Shown: one piece after another, positions 14,901 through 23,337 of the stretch
Position numbering within the stretch: the first letter of the stretch is position 1
Layout of the letters: the number at the start of each line of letters is the position of its first letter
Assembly (NCBI GenBank): GCA_002493635.1
Contig: DKZL01000075.1
Span: forward strand, 1 to 59,279
DNA: 59,279 bases
Reading direction: 5' to 3'
Source: Ruminococcaceae bacterium UBA7075
Lineage (GTDB): Bacteria > Bacillota > Clostridia > Oscillospirales > Acutalibacteraceae
Translations under genes and position numbers: made by a program
Notes under the pieces: model-generated
Database searches by the model: none
What the model saw: the letters and a program-made list of their open reading frames with translations, nothing else
What the model was told of the DNA's origin: nothing

Positions 14901-16754
14901 TCAATCCTCTAATATATCAAAATTATTGTATTCTCCGATGTCGCACTGTTCAATTATGTGACAGCCAAGACGTGTAGAAAGTGGTGCAAGTTGCATATAG
15001 TCGCCGTAAAGGAAGGTGAGGTATTCGACATATCGTTTTGGTACAGGCAGTTTATATCCTTCAAAGTCAGCATATATAACTTCATCAAGCAGTCTGGCTG
15101 GGAACACACCGTTATAAATATTTCTGCCCATTCCGTCATAAAGGTATTTTGCATTTTTTTTGCCCTTAAAAAATGTTAGAGTCTTCTTCTCAAGCCACAT
15201 ACTGAAACGAATGGGGGAGAGCTTTTTGCAAAAGTCGGTAACTGCACTTTGCAGCTTACTTCCGTTTTCAGCTTTACGGTTGTTCCATTTGTTGAAAACT
15301 AAAGCTCTTGTAAACAGTGTCATTGCTATATGGAGTTTCTGCCCTAACTTTGAATTTGCTGTTTTATCGTGACAAAATATATCAATCGCAAGTCCGTTGT
15401 GCATACCTTTGTGGGTTTTTGCAAAGCCTGTTGCAAAGGTAGTGTTATCAATTCTGCACTTTGCAAACTCATAAAAGCAGTGCTTGTCTGTGTTGCTGTC
15501 CTGAAAGCTCATACCGTTCGGAAGCTCCGAGGGCGCAACCTTACAGAACTTGTCATAATCTTCCCTCAGCATCATAAGGTCGGAGTCATCATCCCACGGA
15601 ATAAATCCATTGTGTCTGATTGCACCGAGAAGTGTTCCGCCACCGAGAAAATATTTTATATTGTGTTTTTTACAGATGCGGTCAATTTCAAGCAGAGATG
15701 CCAGTTGAACGCTCTGAATCGCAGTGAGCCTGCCTTGATGCGAATTTGAAAGCCGCATAGTACGTTCACTCTTCATATATGACATAACGCAAAGCTCAAG
15801 TGCGGTTTCAAGATTAATCTGAAATTCAAAGCCCTGTGACTTTATTTTGTCGCAATTGATTGCACAACCGTCTATTTCTTTGTATTCGCCCCAAAGCAGT
15901 TTGCATTTGTTGCCGTAAATTCCGTTGAGTACGGCGGCTGCGGCAGATATAGAAACTGTAGAATTATTACCGCAAATATTATATACATTTTTATTTTTAA
16001 GCTTAGTCATAGCAAAGACAACGGAGTTTAAAACGTCGTGTATGCTTATAAAAGAATACTTTTTTCGTGAAGGGTTTATTAAACAATCCAAATCATCTGC
16101 AAGATGTTTAAATTCAGTGTCAAGAGGGGTTTTTATGGCGCTTTTTGCACCTAAGATTATTCCGGTGCGAAGAGTTATAAGTTCAAATTCCCCCTGTTTG
16201 CTGTGAGAATTCCAAAGATTTTCTATAACTCTTTCGGTTTGTTCTGTAAGATTATGTGCAGAACATATTTCTGTATTTGCATATTCACCCTCGGAATATA
16301 TTCGATTTGGCACAGTATTTCCGTAGATTCTGCTGTCATTTATAATAATTGTTTTTGCCTTTGATTTTTCAGCGACTTTTGCAAGTTCGCCTATTTCATT
16401 AACTGTACTTTTGAAAGTATTAATTTCATTGTTGCTGTATTCGTTGCAGATTCCTGTATAGATAATATAATCAATAGCAGATAATTCGTTAAAAGAATCA
16501 TAACTGATACAATCAAAATTGTTGCACTCGGATGCCTTGTTGTATATTACACCGTCAGTATTGCATAGAATGATTTTTGAGTTGAGTTTTTTGTTTTCAT
16601 TCTGATACAAAAGTGCATAACAGATACAGCGGGCAAGATTTTTTCCGCATATCAATATAGTTTTATTTTTTAGCTTATTAATCTGATTTTCATCACTATA
16701 CGGCATTGAAGACCAGTCAAGCTCAAAATCGTTGAGAATTTCTTTAATTAGCAT
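14901..16754 (-). CDS. Fusion of an epimerase-like Rossmann domain and a LicD family transferase
   Basis: This 617-aa protein has two parts. Residues 1-330 resemble NAD-dependent sugar-nucleotide epimerase/dehydratases (INDSRIYGNTVPNR, LITLRTGIILGA). However, the dinucleotide loop reads ICGKNLARCICYAL instead of GxxGxxG, and the expected Tyr-x-x-x-Lys pair is not visible in SAHNLTEQTERVI. The domain may therefore be non-catalytic. Residues 345-617 are a LicD-type nucleotidyltransferase-fold domain, with YFLGGGTLLGAIRHNGFIPWDDDSDLMM around 375-402 and the DDD acid triad. LicD proteins attach phosphocholine or related groups to teichoic acids and glycans. It follows the ABC exporter genes on the same strand, which supports a surface-glycan role. 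Confidence 0.85.
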   Translation of the reverse strand: MLIKEILNDFELDWSSMPYSDENQINKLKNKTILICGKNLARCICYALLYQNENKKLNSKIILCNTDGVIYNKASECNNFDCISYDSFNELSAIDYIIYTGICNEYSNNEINTFKSTVNEIGELAKVAEKSKAKTIIINDSRIYGNTVPNRIYSEGEYANTEICSAHNLTEQTERVIENLWNSHSKQGEFELITLRTGIILGAKSAIKTPLDTEFKHLADDLDCLINPSRKKYSFISIHDVLNSVVFAMTKLKNKNVYNICGNNSTVSISAAAAVLNGIYGNKCKLLWGEYKEIDGCAINCDKIKSQGFEFQINLETALELCVMSYMKSERTMRLSNSHQGRLTAIQSVQLASLLEIDRICKKHNIKYFLGGGTLLGAIRHNGFIPWDDDSDLMMLREDYDKFCKVAPSELPNGMSFQDSNTDKHCFYEFAKCRIDNTTFATGFAKTHKGMHNGLAIDIFCHDKTANSKLGQKLHIAMTLFTRALVFNKWNNRKAENGSKLQSAVTDFCKKLSPIRFSMWLEKKTLTFFKGKKNAKYLYDGMGRNIYNGVFPARLLDEVIYADFEGYKLPVPKRYVEYLTFLYGDYMQLAPLSTRLGCHIIEQCDIGEYNNFDILED

Positions 16755-16785
16755 ACATTTATTCCTTATATAACAAACGCCGCCG

Positions 16786-16813
16786 CAAACGATACTGCTT
16801 GCAAAGCGGCGTT
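16786..16813 (-). terminator. Hairpin between the exporter genes and the LicD fusion
   Basis: AACGCCGC (16786-16793) and GCGGCGTT (16806-16813) pair, and the inner GCAA/TTGC can extend the structure. Read on the minus strand the following bases (TGTTATATAAGG) make a weak T-tract, so it may attenuate rather than end transcription into the fusion gene. Confidence 0.4.
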
Positions 16814-16816
16814 GAA

Positions 16817-17566
16817 TTATTTTTTCTTTTTTGCTTTATCTGCGGCTTTTGCTTCTTCGTAAACTTTCAGAGTTTCTTCTGTCGGTCCGTCAAAAATAAT
16901 AGAACCTTTTTTGAGATAAATCGAGCGTTCGCACATTTCCTTAACAGAGCTTGCGTTGTGACTTACATAAAGTACAGTAACGCCGGTTTTGATAATCTCT
17001 TTAATTTTATTTTTGCATTTTTTCTTGAAGGTCGCATCACCAACTGAAAGTGCCTCATCAACAACGAGAATATCCGGTTCAATATTAACATTAATTGCAA
17101 ATCCCAAACGCATTTTCATACCGCTTGAATATGTGCGGACGGGTTGGTCAATATAATCACCAAGTTCTGCGAAATCAATTATTTTTTCCTCAATAGTCTT
17201 AATGTAGCTGTCTTTAAGACCAAGAATATAGCCTTTGAGGTATATGTTTTCTCTGCCTGTCATCTGCATAGAAAAACCGGCAGTAAGCTCAAGCAGAGCC
17301 GCAACCTGACCGTTGACAACTATATCACCTTCATCAGGAAAAGCAACTCCTGTAATCATTTTGAGTAGTGTTGATTTTCCTGCACCGTTGTCGCCGACAA
17401 TGCCGACAGCTTCGCCTCTGTTAATTGAGAAAGACACATTGTTAAGCGCTTTGTTAGTTTTGGGATTTTTCGGCTTAATGAAAAGAGCCTTGAATCTTGC
17501 TTGATCGTTTTTGTAAAGAATGTAGGTTTTACTTACATTTTTAAAGGTAATAATCGGTTCAGCCAT
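16817..17566 (-). CDS. ABC exporter ATP-binding protein, TagH/Wzt-like
   Basis: This 249-aa ATPase powers export of a polysaccharide or teichoic acid. It has Walker A (GDNGAGKSTLLK), the polysaccharide-exporter signature TSGM-like YSSGMKMRLGFA, Walker B (ILVVDEALSVGD) and the H-loop (YVSHNAS). There is no long C-terminal carbohydrate-binding domain, so it is the short form. I start at ATG 17566 after GGGAGGT; a longer frame from 17581 overlaps the upstream stop. It lies 15 nt behind the permease gene and forms the transporter with it. The nearby LicD fusion probably modifies the same glycan, by inference. Confidence 0.92.
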   Translation of the reverse strand: MAEPIITFKNVSKTYILYKNDQARFKALFIKPKNPKTNKALNNVSFSINRGEAVGIVGDNGAGKSTLLKMITGVAFPDEGDIVVNGQVAALLELTAGFSMQMTGRENIYLKGYILGLKDSYIKTIEEKIIDFAELGDYIDQPVRTYSSGMKMRLGFAINVNIEPDILVVDEALSVGDATFKKKCKNKIKEIIKTGVTVLYVSHNASSVKEMCERSIYLKKGSIIFDGPTEETLKVYEEAKAADKAKKKK

Positions 17567-17580
17567 AAAATTACCTCCCA

Positions 17581-18399
17581 TTAAAGTACATCAGGAAGTT
17601 TCTTCCTGAGTCTGTTATAGTTGAAAATTCCAAGTGCAAAAATCACAACAAACTCAGCCAGAAAGATTACAAGCTCGGTTTTGTAAGTGAAAAATGCTCT
17701 GTTATAAAGAAAACAGTTTCTGTATCCGTTTACAAAGAAGTTGATAGGATTAAAGAGCATAACTGTTTTGAGTGGTTCCTCAAATCCGTAAGTATCATAC
17801 ATAATACCTGAAAGCCAGAAAATACCCGACATAATAGATACTATAAGGCTTTCAAAATCCTTGCTGAACGCTGACATTGGTGCTGTTGACCAAGATAGAG
17901 CAAGGAAGAAAATATACATTAACGGGCAGTAAAGGAAAAACTGAAGATTATATATGCTTGGGCCGACCGTAAAGCATACATATATATACATTACAATCGC
18001 AAGCATAACATGAACAAAAAGCCTTGAAAGTGAAGTGTAAGTCAGAATAGTTGATACGGGAAATTTTACTTTTGTTATAAATTGCCTGTTTACGCTTAAA
18101 GTTTTTGCACCTTGGGTTATACTGTCCTGAATGAAAAACCAAGGAATGATACCGACAAACATAAATGTAAAAAAGTCAATAGTAAAAGGATCCGGACCTC
18201 CGAGATTTATGTCAAGATTTCTTAACTGCTTGATACCGCAGGAAAAAGCAAACCAGTAAACAAATATTGTAAAAGCAGGTTTGACAAATGCCCACAACGG
18301 ACCAATTACTGCGCCTTTATAGGTTTTAATTAGCTCGTCCTTGGCAAGAAGTAAAATTTGCTTGCCAAAGCCCTTGTGCTCTTTTAAAATAGAAAACAA
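17581..18399 (-). CDS. ABC-2 type permease of a polysaccharide/teichoic acid exporter, TagG/Wzm-like
   Basis: This 272-aa membrane protein has about six hydrophobic segments. It carries the family N-terminal motif AKDELIKTYKGAVIGPLWAFVKPAF, the amphipathic gate-helix region ahead of the first span. Later segments include IPWFFIQDSITQGAKTLSVNRQFITKVKFPV and the C-terminal NPINFFVNGYRN. Length and motifs match Wzm/TagG permeases. It is first in a minus-strand operon of permease, ATPase, LicD fusion, 60-aa protein and HAD phosphatase. A consensus promoter lies at 18533-18560. The N-terminal motif is also seen in the truncated relic at 22188-22496. Confidence 0.92.
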   Translation of the reverse strand: MFSILKEHKGFGKQILLLAKDELIKTYKGAVIGPLWAFVKPAFTIFVYWFAFSCGIKQLRNLDINLGGPDPFTIDFFTFMFVGIIPWFFIQDSITQGAKTLSVNRQFITKVKFPVSTILTYTSLSRLFVHVMLAIVMYIYVCFTVGPSIYNLQFFLYCPLMYIFFLALSWSTAPMSAFSKDFESLIVSIMSGIFWLSGIMYDTYGFEEPLKTVMLFNPINFFVNGYRNCFLYNRAFFTYKTELVIFLAEFVVIFALGIFNYNRLRKKLPDVL

Positions 18400-18532
18400 A
18401 CTGATACATCCTATCTTTTTAAATTTGCTGAAAGCAGTTTATATGATGAACTTTTAATATTTTTTATTTTCAGCATAACATTATATGGTTGCTAAATTGT
18501 ATATTTTTTCTTCTTAAAATATATCAACTTAT

Positions 18533-18560
18533 ATTATATTACATTTTCACAATTTGTCAA
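18533..18560 (-). promoter_or_regulatory. Full-consensus promoter for the exporter operon
   Basis: On the minus strand TTGACA (18560-18555), a 16-nt spacer and TATAAT (18538-18533). The start near 18526 leaves an untranslated leader of about 125 nt. Apart from this and the flavodiiron promoter I see nothing in the 328-bp gap 18400-18727. Confidence 0.7.
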
Positions 18561-18661
18561 TCAAAACGGGGATATATTTCTTAATGATAGTGCGAAATAT
18601 CGGGGGGACTTAGAAAATCTGTAGCCCAAATATGAGTATAAAAATAAAATGATGAATGATG

Positions 18662-18690
18662 TTGATTTTAGCTGTAATTTAAAGTATAAT
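18662..18690 (+). promoter_or_regulatory. Sigma-A promoter for the flavodiiron gene
   Basis: TTGATT (18662-18667), a 17-nt spacer and TATAAT (18685-18690), about 37 nt before the ATG. Confidence 0.75.
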
Positions 18691-18727
18691 GGAGTAAAAT
18701 ATTTCAAGTACTTAGGGGAGATAAAAA

Positions 18728-19891
18728 ATGAAAGTTCAAATTTCGGATGCTGTTAAATACATAGGCGTTGATGACAAAACTATTGACCTTTTTGAAAGTC
18801 AGTATATTGTTCCGAATGGCATTTCATACAATTCATATGTTATTATGGACGAAAAGATTGCCGTTATGGATACGGTTGATAAGAGAAAAACTGATGAATG
18901 GTTTGCTAATCTTGAAGAAGCTCTTGATGGCAGAACTCCTGATTACCTTATAATCCATCATCTTGAGCCCGACCACGCATCAAATATTAAGGCACTCGCA
19001 GATAAGTATCCTTCAATGAAGCTTGTCGGCAATGCAAAAACTTTTAGTATGATGCCACAGTATTTTGAAACTCTTGACCTTACGGACAGAACTTTAACTG
19101 TTAAAGAGGGAGATGAACTTGAGCTTGGTTCACATACTTTAAAATTTTTTATGGCTCCTATGGTTCATTGGCCTGAGGTTATGGTTTCATATGAAAATAC
19201 AGAGAAGATTTTATTCTCAGCAGACGGGTTTGGAAAATTCGGTGCGCTTGATACTGATGAAGATTGGGCTTGTGAAGCAAGACGTTATTATTTTAACATA
19301 TGCGGCAAATACGGCGCACAGGTTCAGGCACTTCTAAAAAAGGCGGCTGCTCTTGATATTAAGACAATTTGTCCGCTTCACGGTCCGATTCTGTCAGAAA
19401 ACCTTGAATATTATATTAATCTTTACAATACCTGGAGCAAATATGAGCCTGAAACAGACGGAGTTTTCATAGCATATTGCTCAATTCATGGAAATACTAA
19501 AGTAGCAGCCAAGAAGCTATTTGATATTCTTCAGTCAAAGACTGACAAGAAAATTTCGATTGCAGATCTTGCAAGAGAGGATATGGCAGAGTGTATAGAA
19601 GATGCTTTCCGTTATTCAAAGATGATTGTTGCTGCTCCGTCATATGACGCAGATGTTTTCCCTGTTATGAATGACTTTTTGCACCATCTTAAAATGAAAG
19701 GCTACAAGAATAGAAAAGTCGGAATAATTGAGAATGGTTCCTGGGCACCGACTGCTGCAAGGGTTATGAACGGTTATTTTGAGAGTATGAAGGACATTAC
19801 TGTCGCTCCTACAAAGGTAACTATTCGTGCGTCACTTAAAGACAGTGATACTGCGGCTCTTGAACAGCTTGCAGATGAAATTCTCGCATAA
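18728..19891 (+). CDS. Flavodiiron protein (A-type flavoprotein, FprA-like)
   Basis: The 387-aa protein has the standard two-domain form. A metallo-beta-lactamase-like diiron domain comes first, with ligand motif HHLEPDHASN (H-x-E-x-D-H), then APMVHWPEVMV, SADGFGKFG and CPLHGP. A flavodoxin domain from about residue 250 follows (FIAYCSIHGNTKVAAKKL). Such proteins reduce O2 to water or NO to N2O in anaerobes, receiving electrons from rubredoxin or a reductase. No rubredoxin gene is adjacent and there is no C-terminal rubredoxin domain. Consistent with an obligate anaerobe. Single-gene unit with promoter (18662-18690) and terminator (19904-19929). Confidence 0.95.
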   Translation: MKVQISDAVKYIGVDDKTIDLFESQYIVPNGISYNSYVIMDEKIAVMDTVDKRKTDEWFANLEEALDGRTPDYLIIHHLEPDHASNIKALADKYPSMKLVGNAKTFSMMPQYFETLDLTDRTLTVKEGDELELGSHTLKFFMAPMVHWPEVMVSYENTEKILFSADGFGKFGALDTDEDWACEARRYYFNICGKYGAQVQALLKKAAALDIKTICPLHGPILSENLEYYINLYNTWSKYEPETDGVFIAYCSIHGNTKVAAKKLFDILQSKTDKKISIADLAREDMAECIEDAFRYSKMIVAAPSYDADVFPVMNDFLHHLKMKGYKNRKVGIIENGSWAPTAARVMNGYFESMKDITVAPTKVTIRASLKDSDTAALEQLADEILA

Positions 19892-19903
19892 TCTATTTAT
19901 AAT

Positions 19904-19929
19904 GGCTTACAGTGTAATTGCTGTAAGCC
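19904..19929 (+). terminator. Terminator of the flavodiiron gene
   Basis: GGCTTACAG (19904-19912) and CTGTAAGCC (19921-19929) pair perfectly around an 8-nt loop, followed by TTTTATTTT. Confidence 0.8.
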
Positions 19930-20524
19930 TTTTATTTTCAGAAAACTGCTCGGTAACAGTTGATGTGCCGGCAGATACTTAACCAGTTATATGAGATAAA
20001 AAAGCAGGTATTTGACTTTTGGTTCGGATAATCAAAGTACGCCGTCAATTTTTACGGAAAAATCAAATTTTGTAATAAGTACATAAAAATTTGACTCTTT
20101 ATTCTATATGTGGAATTGTTGTTTGTTGCAAATGCAATGGAATTATAGCTTAGAAAGATGTAAAATATTTACAGACAAAACAAGTTATGAGAGGAAAATG
20201 CTGTTTACAGTATGAAATGGGCATACTTGTTTAGTGTTTTTTGAAGTTTTGAAATTAATTGTGACGTGGTTCGTTTAATACCTTTAATTGTTTTTGTATT
20301 ATTTGATATATTCCTTCTATAACCCAATATACCCCGAGAATGGCTGAAGTTTTTCTTCAGCCATTTTCGTATAAAAAACATTAAAACAAAGCTTGGTATT
20401 TCTACAGTTATAATATTGTTATCAAGCTGTTTGTTTTAGTAAGTGTGTCGCACCGTTTCCAAGCAGTTTATTATAAAGCAAAAAATGTCGTATTATGACG
20501 TCAATCAGTTTAGTTATTTTGCCT
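19930..20524. other. 600-bp gene-free stretch
   Basis: I find no coding frame with a ribosome binding site. It begins with AAAACTGCTCGGTAACAGT (from 19941), which resembles the start of the dispersed element near 23868. TGTAAA-ATA-TTTACA (20159-20173) is an exact small dyad. A terminator at 20339-20365 has no gene in front of it on the plus strand. I could not find a convincing promoter that would make this an RNA gene, so the stretch may be decayed sequence. Confidence 0.5.
20339..20365 (+). terminator. Terminator hairpin without an upstream gene
   Basis: AATGGCTGAAG (20339-20349) and CTTCAGCCATT (20355-20365) pair perfectly with a T5 loop, followed by TTCGT. The nearest plus-strand gene ends 450 bp upstream and has its own terminator. 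Confidence 0.6.
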
Positions 20525-20554
20525 ATGACAAAATTTTTTGATTTATGTTACAAT
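20525..20554 (+). promoter_or_regulatory. Promoter for the CarD-like gene
   Basis: ATGACA (20525-20530), an 18-nt spacer and TACAAT (20549-20554) with an extended -10 TG at 20546-20547. Confidence 0.55.
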
Positions 20555-20606
20555 ATATATAATGAATAAGCGAAATATGAGTGAATTTTATAAGAGGTGC
20601 AGATTA

Positions 20607-21092
20607 ATGTATAATGTTGACGAAGTCGTTCTGTACGGCTCGAACGGTGTGTGTAAAATAAAGGAGATTTCAAAGCAAAAGCTTGCCGGAACTGTAATGG
20701 AGTATTATGTTCTTAAACCGTTATTTTCACAGATTTCCACTCTTTTTATCCCGACAAACAACGAAGCTCTTGTATCAAAAATGAGGCATATTCTGTCTGA
20801 GAAAGCAATAAGGGACATTCTTGATAATTTGTCAGTAACACCTGAGTGGATTGATGGTAAAAACGAGCGTTTTGACTTTTGCAAAGAAACTATTGCAAGC
20901 GGCGATTTTGAAGCTATTGTAAATCTGATTCGTATGCTGCATTTTCACGAAAAGGAGCAAAACAGCAAAGGCAGGCATCTTCATATTTCTGACGAGCGTT
21001 TTCTCAGAGAAGCTGAAAAAATGGCTTGTGACGAGATTGAATACGCACTCAATATTGAGCGCAGTGAAATTATGCCTATGCTTTTAAAATAA
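20607..21092 (+). CDS. CarD-family transcription regulator
   Basis: The 161-aa protein begins with the CarD/CdnL/TRCF RNA polymerase-interacting domain: YNVDEVVLYGSNGVCKIKEI, then YYVLKPLFSQISTLFIPTNN. A helical C-terminal domain of about 100 residues follows. Proteins of this family bind the RNA polymerase beta subunit and change open-complex stability; in Firmicutes they are often small housekeeping regulators. I start at ATG 20607 with AGAGGTG upstream. The frame from 20538 begins inside the promoter region. It stands alone, with its own promoter and a terminator at 21146-21186. Confidence 0.88.
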   Translation: MYNVDEVVLYGSNGVCKIKEISKQKLAGTVMEYYVLKPLFSQISTLFIPTNNEALVSKMRHILSEKAIRDILDNLSVTPEWIDGKNERFDFCKETIASGDFEAIVNLIRMLHFHEKEQNSKGRHLHISDERFLREAEKMACDEIEYALNIERSEIMPMLLK

Positions 21093-21145
21093 ATACAAGA
21101 CTTATTTTTTCTGTTAAATTGTTAGATGTTTTATTTTAATAATTC

Positions 21146-21186
21146 AAAAAAGGAGCCGTGCTTTTTCAAAGCGTCAGCTCCTTTTT
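21146..21186 (+). terminator. Terminator of the CarD-like gene
   Basis: AAAAAAGGAGC (21146-21156) pairs with GCTCCTTTTT (21177-21186), with a second small stem GCTTT-TTC-AAAGC inside. It can also serve the converging YitT gene on the minus strand. Confidence 0.7.
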
Positions 21187-21217
21187 GCTTTATAAAAATT
21201 ACTCGAAGAAATACAGT

Positions 21218-22114
21218 CTACATATTTTCAGGATAAATATCTGCAACCTCGTTAATAGCTATATATGCCTTTGGATCGACTTCGTGAACTATTCTTTTCA
21301 TTTTTCCGACCTGAAATCTGTTTAAAACAAAATAAATCATAGTTTTTTTAGCATCAGAATAATAGCCCTTAGCATTAATGATGGTTATACCATTCTCAAA
21401 GGTTTCAGAAAGCTCTTTGCATACATTGTCCGGCTTAGTTGTAATAATAAATGCAGCTTTTGACCTGTCAAATCCCTCAACTATAAAGTCAACAGTTTTA
21501 AGTGCGGCAGCATAAGTGACTATTGAATAAAGCGGTAAAATCCAGCTGCCTATAACAATACCGCAAATTATGTATAAAAGTACATTGTAAATCATAACAA
21601 ATGTGCCGATACTTAAACTAAGCTTTTTTGCAAACATAACGGCAATAATATCAATTCCGTCAATTGCTCCGCCAAATCGTATAGCCAGACCGCTGCCGCA
21701 GCCGGATATTATCCCGCCGAACAGTGCACACAAAAATAAATCACTTCCTGCAAGAGGTGACACAAAGTTTACATCAATCGGCAAAATATCTGCAATAAGC
21801 CAGGATGTGAATGAGTAAATCACTACTGTATAAATTGAATAAACCGTAAATTTTTTTCCTTCCCGTTTTAATCCAAAAAGAAAAATCGGAATATTCAGTA
21901 AAATCAAAATCAGTGAAAGACTGCACCATTTAGGAGTTATCTGCGATATAAGCATTGATGTGCCCGAAATTCCGCTGTCATACAGTTTTACCGGAGACAA
22001 GAATACAATAACGCCAAAAGCGTTTATAATACCGGCAACAGTCAAAAAGATAAAATTTGTAAGTTTGAAGTTTTTAAAATTCTCAATGAATTCTCTGAAT
22101 CTTGTCAATAGCAC
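21218..22114 (-). CDS. YitT family membrane protein (DUF2179 C-terminal domain)
   Basis: The 298-aa protein has about five membrane spans in its first 200 residues. They start FIFLTVAGIINAFGVIVFLSPVKLYDSGISGTSML, a YitT hallmark, and continue with LFGGIISGCGSGLAIRFGGAIDGIDIIAV. The soluble DUF2179 domain follows from about residue 220 (KAAFIITTKPDNVCKELSETFENGITIINAKGYYS). The function of this very common Firmicutes family is unknown. It is transcribed alone. The truncated permease relic lies just upstream on the same strand. Confidence 0.92.
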   Translation of the reverse strand: MLLTRFREFIENFKNFKLTNFIFLTVAGIINAFGVIVFLSPVKLYDSGISGTSMLISQITPKWCSLSLILILLNIPIFLFGLKREGKKFTVYSIYTVVIYSFTSWLIADILPIDVNFVSPLAGSDLFLCALFGGIISGCGSGLAIRFGGAIDGIDIIAVMFAKKLSLSIGTFVMIYNVLLYIICGIVIGSWILPLYSIVTYAAALKTVDFIVEGFDRSKAAFIITTKPDNVCKELSETFENGITIINAKGYYSDAKKTMIYFVLNRFQVGKMKRIVHEVDPKAYIAINEVADIYPENM

Positions 22115-22187
22115 TTCTCCTGCCTATAATTTATTTCCTATCCAATTTATTACATACAAATTATTTAATTTCAATATCATCAACAGT

Positions 22188-22496
22188 CTATAAAGAATTA
22201 TTAAGGCAGCTTGAAAAAAACGACCACAGAATGTTGCCTGACATATAGAAAATGAACTGAGGCATACCGTCAGTTGAAATATTTGCAATCAAACCGAATA
22301 CTATTGTAAACACAAAGGTTGAAAGAAACGGTTTGATAACAATCCACAGAGGTCCGAGGATTGTCTGTTTGTATGTATTTTTAAAATCTTTTTTGACAAA
22401 CAGCTTTACAAGGTCACGGTACTTCCAGATTTCATATAAATTCAGTCTCAAAAGTCTGCGCTTTGAGCGAACCGTGGTAACGGTGTTGTCCTGCAT
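22188..22496 (-). pseudogene. Truncated ABC-2 polysaccharide exporter permease (N-terminal relic)
   Basis: Only 102 residues remain of a family normally about 260-290 long. It keeps the N-terminal motif EIWKYRDLVKLFVKKDFKNTYKQTILGPLWIVIKPF and the first membrane spans, up to NILWSFFSSCLNNSL, then stops at TAG. The bases beyond do not continue the family sequence. I start at ATG 22496, preceded by GGGGTGAT. A consensus promoter (22578-22606) is intact, so the fragment may still be transcribed. No ATPase partner is next to it. It is a remnant of a second export locus, distinct from the intact one at 17-18 kb. Confidence 0.8.
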
Positions 22497-22577
22497 ATTA
22501 TCACCCCGTTCAGCATTCAAATGTTTGATGCAATATAAACAAACTGAATAAACGGCAGAGCCGTACTTATAATAAAA

Positions 22578-22606
22578 ATTTTATCATATTAAATTTTGTG
22601 TGTCAA
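22578..22606 (-). promoter_or_regulatory. Intact promoter in front of the truncated permease
   Basis: On the minus strand TTGACA (22606-22601), a 17-nt spacer and TAAAAT (22583-22578), followed by an untranslated leader of about 80 nt. Confidence 0.65.
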
Positions 22607-22612
22607 ATAAGG

Positions 22613-22641
22613 TTGATTTGTAAAAAGAAAGATGATACAAT
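22613..22641 (+). promoter_or_regulatory. Promoter for the cyclophilin/YaiI pair
   Basis: TTGATT (22613-22618), a 17-nt spacer and TACAAT (22636-22641), back to back with the minus-strand promoter at 22578-22606. Confidence 0.7.
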
Positions 22642-22674
22642 ATTTATAATATTTTTGAAACGAGGAATAATAAA

Positions 22675-23337
22675 ATGAAAACTACTTTGAAGAAAATTTC
22701 AGCAAAAGCAGTTTTGCTGCTTTGCATTATGTCGGTTATGTCATTCAGCTTTGTTCTTACAGGATGCGGTGACGATAAGCCTGCGGCTAAGGAAAATTCT
22801 GCAACAGAAGCAAGTTCAAAGATTTCAACTGACGATGTTGCAAATCTCGGTAATACTGCGGTAATTGATGTTAAGGACTACGGAAAAATTACTGTAGAAT
22901 TAAAGCCTGATATTGCACCGATTACTGTTGGCAATTTTAAAAAGCTTGTAAGCGAGCATTTCTATGACGGTCTTACTTTCCACAGAATTATGGAAGGATT
23001 TATGATTCAGGGCGGTGATCCTCTTGGCAACGGTACAGGTGGCAGCGATGAAACAATCGTAGGTGAATTTTCACAAAACGGCTTTGAAAATACCCTTTCA
23101 CACACAAGAGGAGTCATTTCAATGGCTCGCTCAAACGATCCCAACAGTGCAAGTTCACAGTTCTTTATTGTTCATGAGGACAGTACCTTCCTTGACGGAC
23201 AGTATGCTTCATTTGGCGTTGTAACAGACGGTATGGATGTTGTTGATAAAATTGCAAAGGATGCAAAGCCAACGGATAACCACGGTACAATTACTGCAAG
23301 TGAGCAGCCGGTAATTAATTCAATAACACTTGAATAA
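22675..23337 (+). CDS. Lipoprotein peptidyl-prolyl cis-trans isomerase, cyclophilin type
   Basis: This 220-aa protein has a lipoprotein signal peptide with lipobox VLTGC and the lipidated Cys at residue 31, so it sits on the outer face of the membrane. A polar linker is followed by the cyclophilin domain from about residue 60. The hallmarks are FHRIMEGFMIQGGDPLGNGTGG, the active-site arginine in FHR, MARSNDPNSASSQFFIVHED and LDGQYASFGVV. It should assist folding of secreted proteins by proline isomerisation. It shares a stop/start overlap with the YaiI gene (TAATG), so the two are translationally coupled. Confidence 0.95.
   Translation: MKTTLKKISAKAVLLLCIMSVMSFSFVLTGCGDDKPAAKENSATEASSKISTDDVANLGNTAVIDVKDYGKITVELKPDIAPITVGNFKKLVSEHFYDGLTFHRIMEGFMIQGGDPLGNGTGGSDETIVGEFSQNGFENTLSHTRGVISMARSNDPNSASSQFFIVHEDSTFLDGQYASFGVVTDGMDVVDKIAKDAKPTDNHGTITASEQPVINSITLE

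Noticed and set aside
20159..20173. TGTAAA-ATA-TTTACA dyad as an operator
   Set aside because: It is in a gene-free stretch with no promoter attached and could arise by chance in AT-rich DNA.
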